A DNA stretch of 7,243 nucleotides from Candidatus Aenigmatarchaeota archaeon (GTDB taxonomy: Archaea > Aenigmatarchaeota > Aenigmatarchaeia > PWEA01). Both the position numbers and the translations under genes were made by a program. The notes under the pieces are model-generated. The model worked only from the letters and a program-made list of their open reading frames with translations. It was not told where the DNA came from and did no database searches. Position 1 is the first letter of the stretch; every line of letters begins with the position of its first letter. This document shows, piece after piece, positions 5,216 through 7,243 of this stretch. Location: assembly GCA_003550625.1 (NCBI GenBank), contig PUKU01000020.1, forward strand, positions 1 through 7,243, in the 5' to 3' direction.

Positions 5216-7210
5216 TTCCTTTACTTCCAGAAAGTCCGTTAAGAAGTGGGACCACAGCTGAATAGGATTCTTTACTGGCACAGGGGTTGACGACTGTGAG
5301 GTTTCATGGGGGTTTACTCCCTCTGGAAGGGAAAAGAGTTCATGGTTATAGAAAATAGCACCCTCGCTCATCTGATGGTCCAGTGTGTTTTTTAATATCT
5401 CTTCCTTGATACTTTTCCTTCCTATTTTTTCGAGTACCATGAACAGGTATGTACTGTCCCGGGGCCATATTACTGCTTCGTGGTACTCGGCGTCTCCCAT
5501 GTATGTTCTCCTTTTACTGTTCTTTGTTAGTATTCCAAAAGGGACGTGGCCATCATCAAAGTATACGGGCTTTCTGTGTACAAGGAGTCTTTGTTTTATG
5601 ACTTCCCATGCCTCCATGAGTTCGTATCCAAAAAAGTAGTCCTTGAGCATTCCAAGGGCCATAACCGCCGCAGAACTTTCTGTGTGGTCCCTGAGAACCT
5701 CGGCACCTTCGTATACTATCTGATATAAAAAACCCTTTTTATCGTCCCAGAACATCTCCTTGAAGGAACCCCATGCCTTTCTTATGTCCTCGTCCGCGCC
5801 GTACAGCTTGTCATACTCTTCAAGTACCTTTATCCATAGTGCATTTACCTCAGGGAGTAGGAATTTTGATTCGTCCTCCACATCCCAGTTTTCTGGTATC
5901 CTGGTTGACCTTCCATCTATAACGGAATCCATCCACGAGTACTCTGGTCTGCATCTGATTAATCCGTCCTCCTCCCAGAGGCTTTGGATGACGGAGTAAA
6001 AGGTCTTGTGGATATTTTCCTTGAATTCTTTGTCCCCCGTTTTCTCGTAATATTTGGCAGCACACAGCAGGTAGAGCAGTGATCCGTCTATAGAGTTGTA
6101 TGCGGGATCTGATTTGTCGACTTTGGAAGCCATTACTCCGTCTTTGATATATATCCTGGCCCACGTGAGTAGTTTTTTTATCCACTGGTCTCCTTTGAGC
6201 TCCTGGTAAACCTCCATCTCATGGTAAAGCGATTCAAAGAGATCCCTGAACCACACGTCCTTAAACCACCATTCACCGGCTTCAGGCATCTCTATACCAC
6301 CTTGTCTTGTGGAGAAGGTACTGAAGCTCAAGATCCTTGCTTTCATAAACCTCTTCATTTTTTCGTCATCTGGAAAGGAAAACTTACCAAGGGTTCGTTC
6401 GGCAAGCTTCCTGTCCTTTGTGGGATCGGAGCCTCTGAAGAACTCGGCATCTACTTCATGTATATCCCTCCCACAGGCTATGCCTATCTTCGCGCTTTTT
6501 CTGTCGTTTAGCTCGAATGTCATTGCACCTGCCCTGAGAGGCTTCCTTTCCTTATCCCTGAACCGAATACCACCGTCTCCTTCTTCGCGGAAACCATCAC
6601 CGAGCTTGTACTTCCATTTCGTCTGTTCTACATGATCTATTGTATTGCCATCTCCTTTAAGCATGAGACTGTAGCCGTCTCTGGATATCCTCAGTGTATC
6701 TTTAACTGCTTTTACAGTATATTCACCCTTATCAGGACTTTCCTCGCCTATCCCCCTTATATCCACAAGCGGGGATACAACAAGTTCCAGGTCATTAAGA
6801 TCAGAATCAACCGTGAACTTTATCCATCCCCCGGCTTTGTCGCTCATGGTCGAGGGCGATAGATAGTAAACCACTTCCAGAGCAGTTTCATCGTTTCTGT
6901 ATATGTACTTGGCCTTCCACGGCGTGAGCTCGACTTCTGATGGTTCCAGCTCTACAACATTCCCTTCACTGAGCAGCTTGAACATCGGTGCATCCATGAA
7001 CTTTGTGTACCTGTCTCCTGTTTTGAAAAGTAATCCTTGTTGGGGGTAGTCTCTGTTTGGGGCAGTAAATCCATCCTTTTTTACGGAGAAGAGAGAGGAA
7101 CTCCAGCATGCATCGGTTCTTTTCAGTACAAAACATCTGTTCCTTGCATATCCCCAGTCTGGATTTTCCTCCTGTGGGTATCTGAATGTTAGATCTCCCT
7201 TCGTTTTCAT
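5210..7210 (-). CDS. Glycogen debranching enzyme, amylo-alpha-1,6-glucosidase type (GDE_C, GH133-like)
   Basis: A 666-aa protein that would hydrolyse alpha-1,6 branch stubs of glycogen in the cytoplasm. The first ~270 residues look like a beta-sandwich domain without strong motifs; the remainder is an (alpha/alpha)6 glucosidase domain. Order of signatures: EWWFKDVWFRDLFES (313-327; FRD at the place of the family's GRD), YNSIDGSLLYLLCAAKYY (371-388) followed by the TGDKEF helix, YSWMDS (425-430), LPEVNALW (452-459, family VEINALW), VIWPRDSTYLF (580-590), and QLWSHF (651-656, family QAWS). Length fits archaeal/bacterial single-activity debranching enzymes, which lack the 4-alpha-glucanotransferase domain of eukaryotic enzymes. 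ATG 7210 is preceded by GGGTG with six bases between; the in-frame GTG at 7219 overlaps that site. The stop codon overlaps the ribosome-binding site of the following synthase. GH15 glucoamylase is the main alternative, but the C-terminal motif order fits GDE better. Confidence 0.78.
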   Translation of the reverse strand: MKTKGDLTFRYPQEENPDWGYARNRCFVLKRTDACWSSSLFSVKKDGFTAPNRDYPQQGLLFKTGDRYTKFMDAPMFKLLSEGNVVELEPSEVELTPWKAKYIYRNDETALEVVYYLSPSTMSDKAGGWIKFTVDSDLNDLELVVSPLVDIRGIGEESPDKGEYTVKAVKDTLRISRDGYSLMLKGDGNTIDHVEQTKWKYKLGDGFREEGDGGIRFRDKERKPLRAGAMTFELNDRKSAKIGIACGRDIHEVDAEFFRGSDPTKDRKLAERTLGKFSFPDDEKMKRFMKARILSFSTFSTRQGGIEMPEAGEWWFKDVWFRDLFESLYHEMEVYQELKGDQWIKKLLTWARIYIKDGVMASKVDKSDPAYNSIDGSLLYLLCAAKYYEKTGDKEFKENIHKTFYSVIQSLWEEDGLIRCRPEYSWMDSVIDGRSTRIPENWDVEDESKFLLPEVNALWIKVLEEYDKLYGADEDIRKAWGSFKEMFWDDKKGFLYQIVYEGAEVLRDHTESSAAVMALGMLKDYFFGYELMEAWEVIKQRLLVHRKPVYFDDGHVPFGILTKNSKRRTYMGDAEYHEAVIWPRDSTYLFMVLEKIGRKSIKEEILKNTLDHQMSEGAIFYNHELFSLPEGVNPHETSQSSTPVPVKNPIQLWSHFLTDFLEVKEG

Positions 7211-7211
7211 T

Positions 7212-7241
7212 CTACACACCCTTGAGTTTTCTGAGACCCCT
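7212..7241 (-). CDS. Possible C-terminal tail of an upstream gene
   Basis: One minus-strand frame reads RGLRKLKGV and then TAG at 7214-7212, one base before the debranching-enzyme ATG. The basic tail and tight spacing would suit the end of a preceding operon gene running in from the right edge. Only nine codons are visible and a second frame is also open to a TGA overlapping the ATG, so this is weak. Confidence 0.25.
   Translation of the reverse strand, partial: RGLRKLKGV
7217..7221 (-). promoter_or_regulatory. Ribosome-binding site of the debranching enzyme
   Basis: GGGTG on the minus strand, six bases before ATG at 7210. It favours that start over the in-frame GTG at 7219, which begins within this motif. 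Confidence 0.6.
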
Positions 7242-7243
7242 TA

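Noticed and set aside
1..7243. tRNA, rRNA, CRISPR arrays, insertion sequences
   Set aside because: I looked on both strands and saw no spaced repeats, transposase-like frames or tRNA-like arms; coding density leaves little room except 2212-2441.

Overview
The window looks like a chromosomal segment of an archaeon with a cytoplasmic glycogen / alpha-glucan gene set. The evidence for archaea is: ribosome-binding sites of the GGGTG/GGTGAT type, complementary to the archaeal 16S 3' end; TATA boxes about 25 bases before likely transcription starts; frequent ATA, AGG and AGA codons; and a family set (GH57 amylase, GT-B glucan synthases, short-type GlgP, GDE-type debranching enzyme) usual in archaea. 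The proteins are acidic (a hand count of the GH57 enzyme gives about 78 D+E against 45 K+R). Together with the moderate GC and very compact layout this would suit a halo-adapted small-genome lineage such as Nanohaloarchaeota or another DPANN group, but that placement is inference.

Layout, left to right: (1) 1-406, minus: N-terminal 135 codons of an alpha-glucan phosphorylase, cut by the window edge, with a promoter suited to a leaderless transcript. (2) 444-1586, minus: a complete GT4 glucan synthase-like glycosyltransferase. (3) 1546-2211, minus: a 221-aa paralogue of (2) that has only the acceptor-side Rossmann domain plus what looks like the final cross-over helix; it overlaps (2) by 41 bases. 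(4) 2212-2441: a divergent control region with two BRE/TATA promoters, a perfect 19-bp palindrome exactly midway between them, and a second inverted repeat near the GH57 transcription start. (5) 2442-3671, plus: GH57 amylase. (6) 3673-5205, minus: a second, larger GT-B glucan synthase-like enzyme, convergent with GH57 with one base between stop codons, and with no canonical start codon in its open frame. (7) 5210-7210, minus: a GDE-type (GH133-like) debranching enzyme, whose stop codon lies inside the ribosome-binding site of (6).

Together the genes make a storage-glucan cycle: the two synthase-like enzymes would elongate glucan from nucleotide-sugar, GH57 would cut or rearrange internal alpha-1,4 links, the debranching enzyme would remove alpha-1,6 branches, and GlgP would release glucose-1-phosphate. 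No branching enzyme, nucleotide-sugar pyrophosphorylase or transporter is visible, and no protein has an evident signal peptide. The least expected items are the half glycosyltransferase, the symmetric divergent operator, and the apparent ATC start codon of the second synthase.
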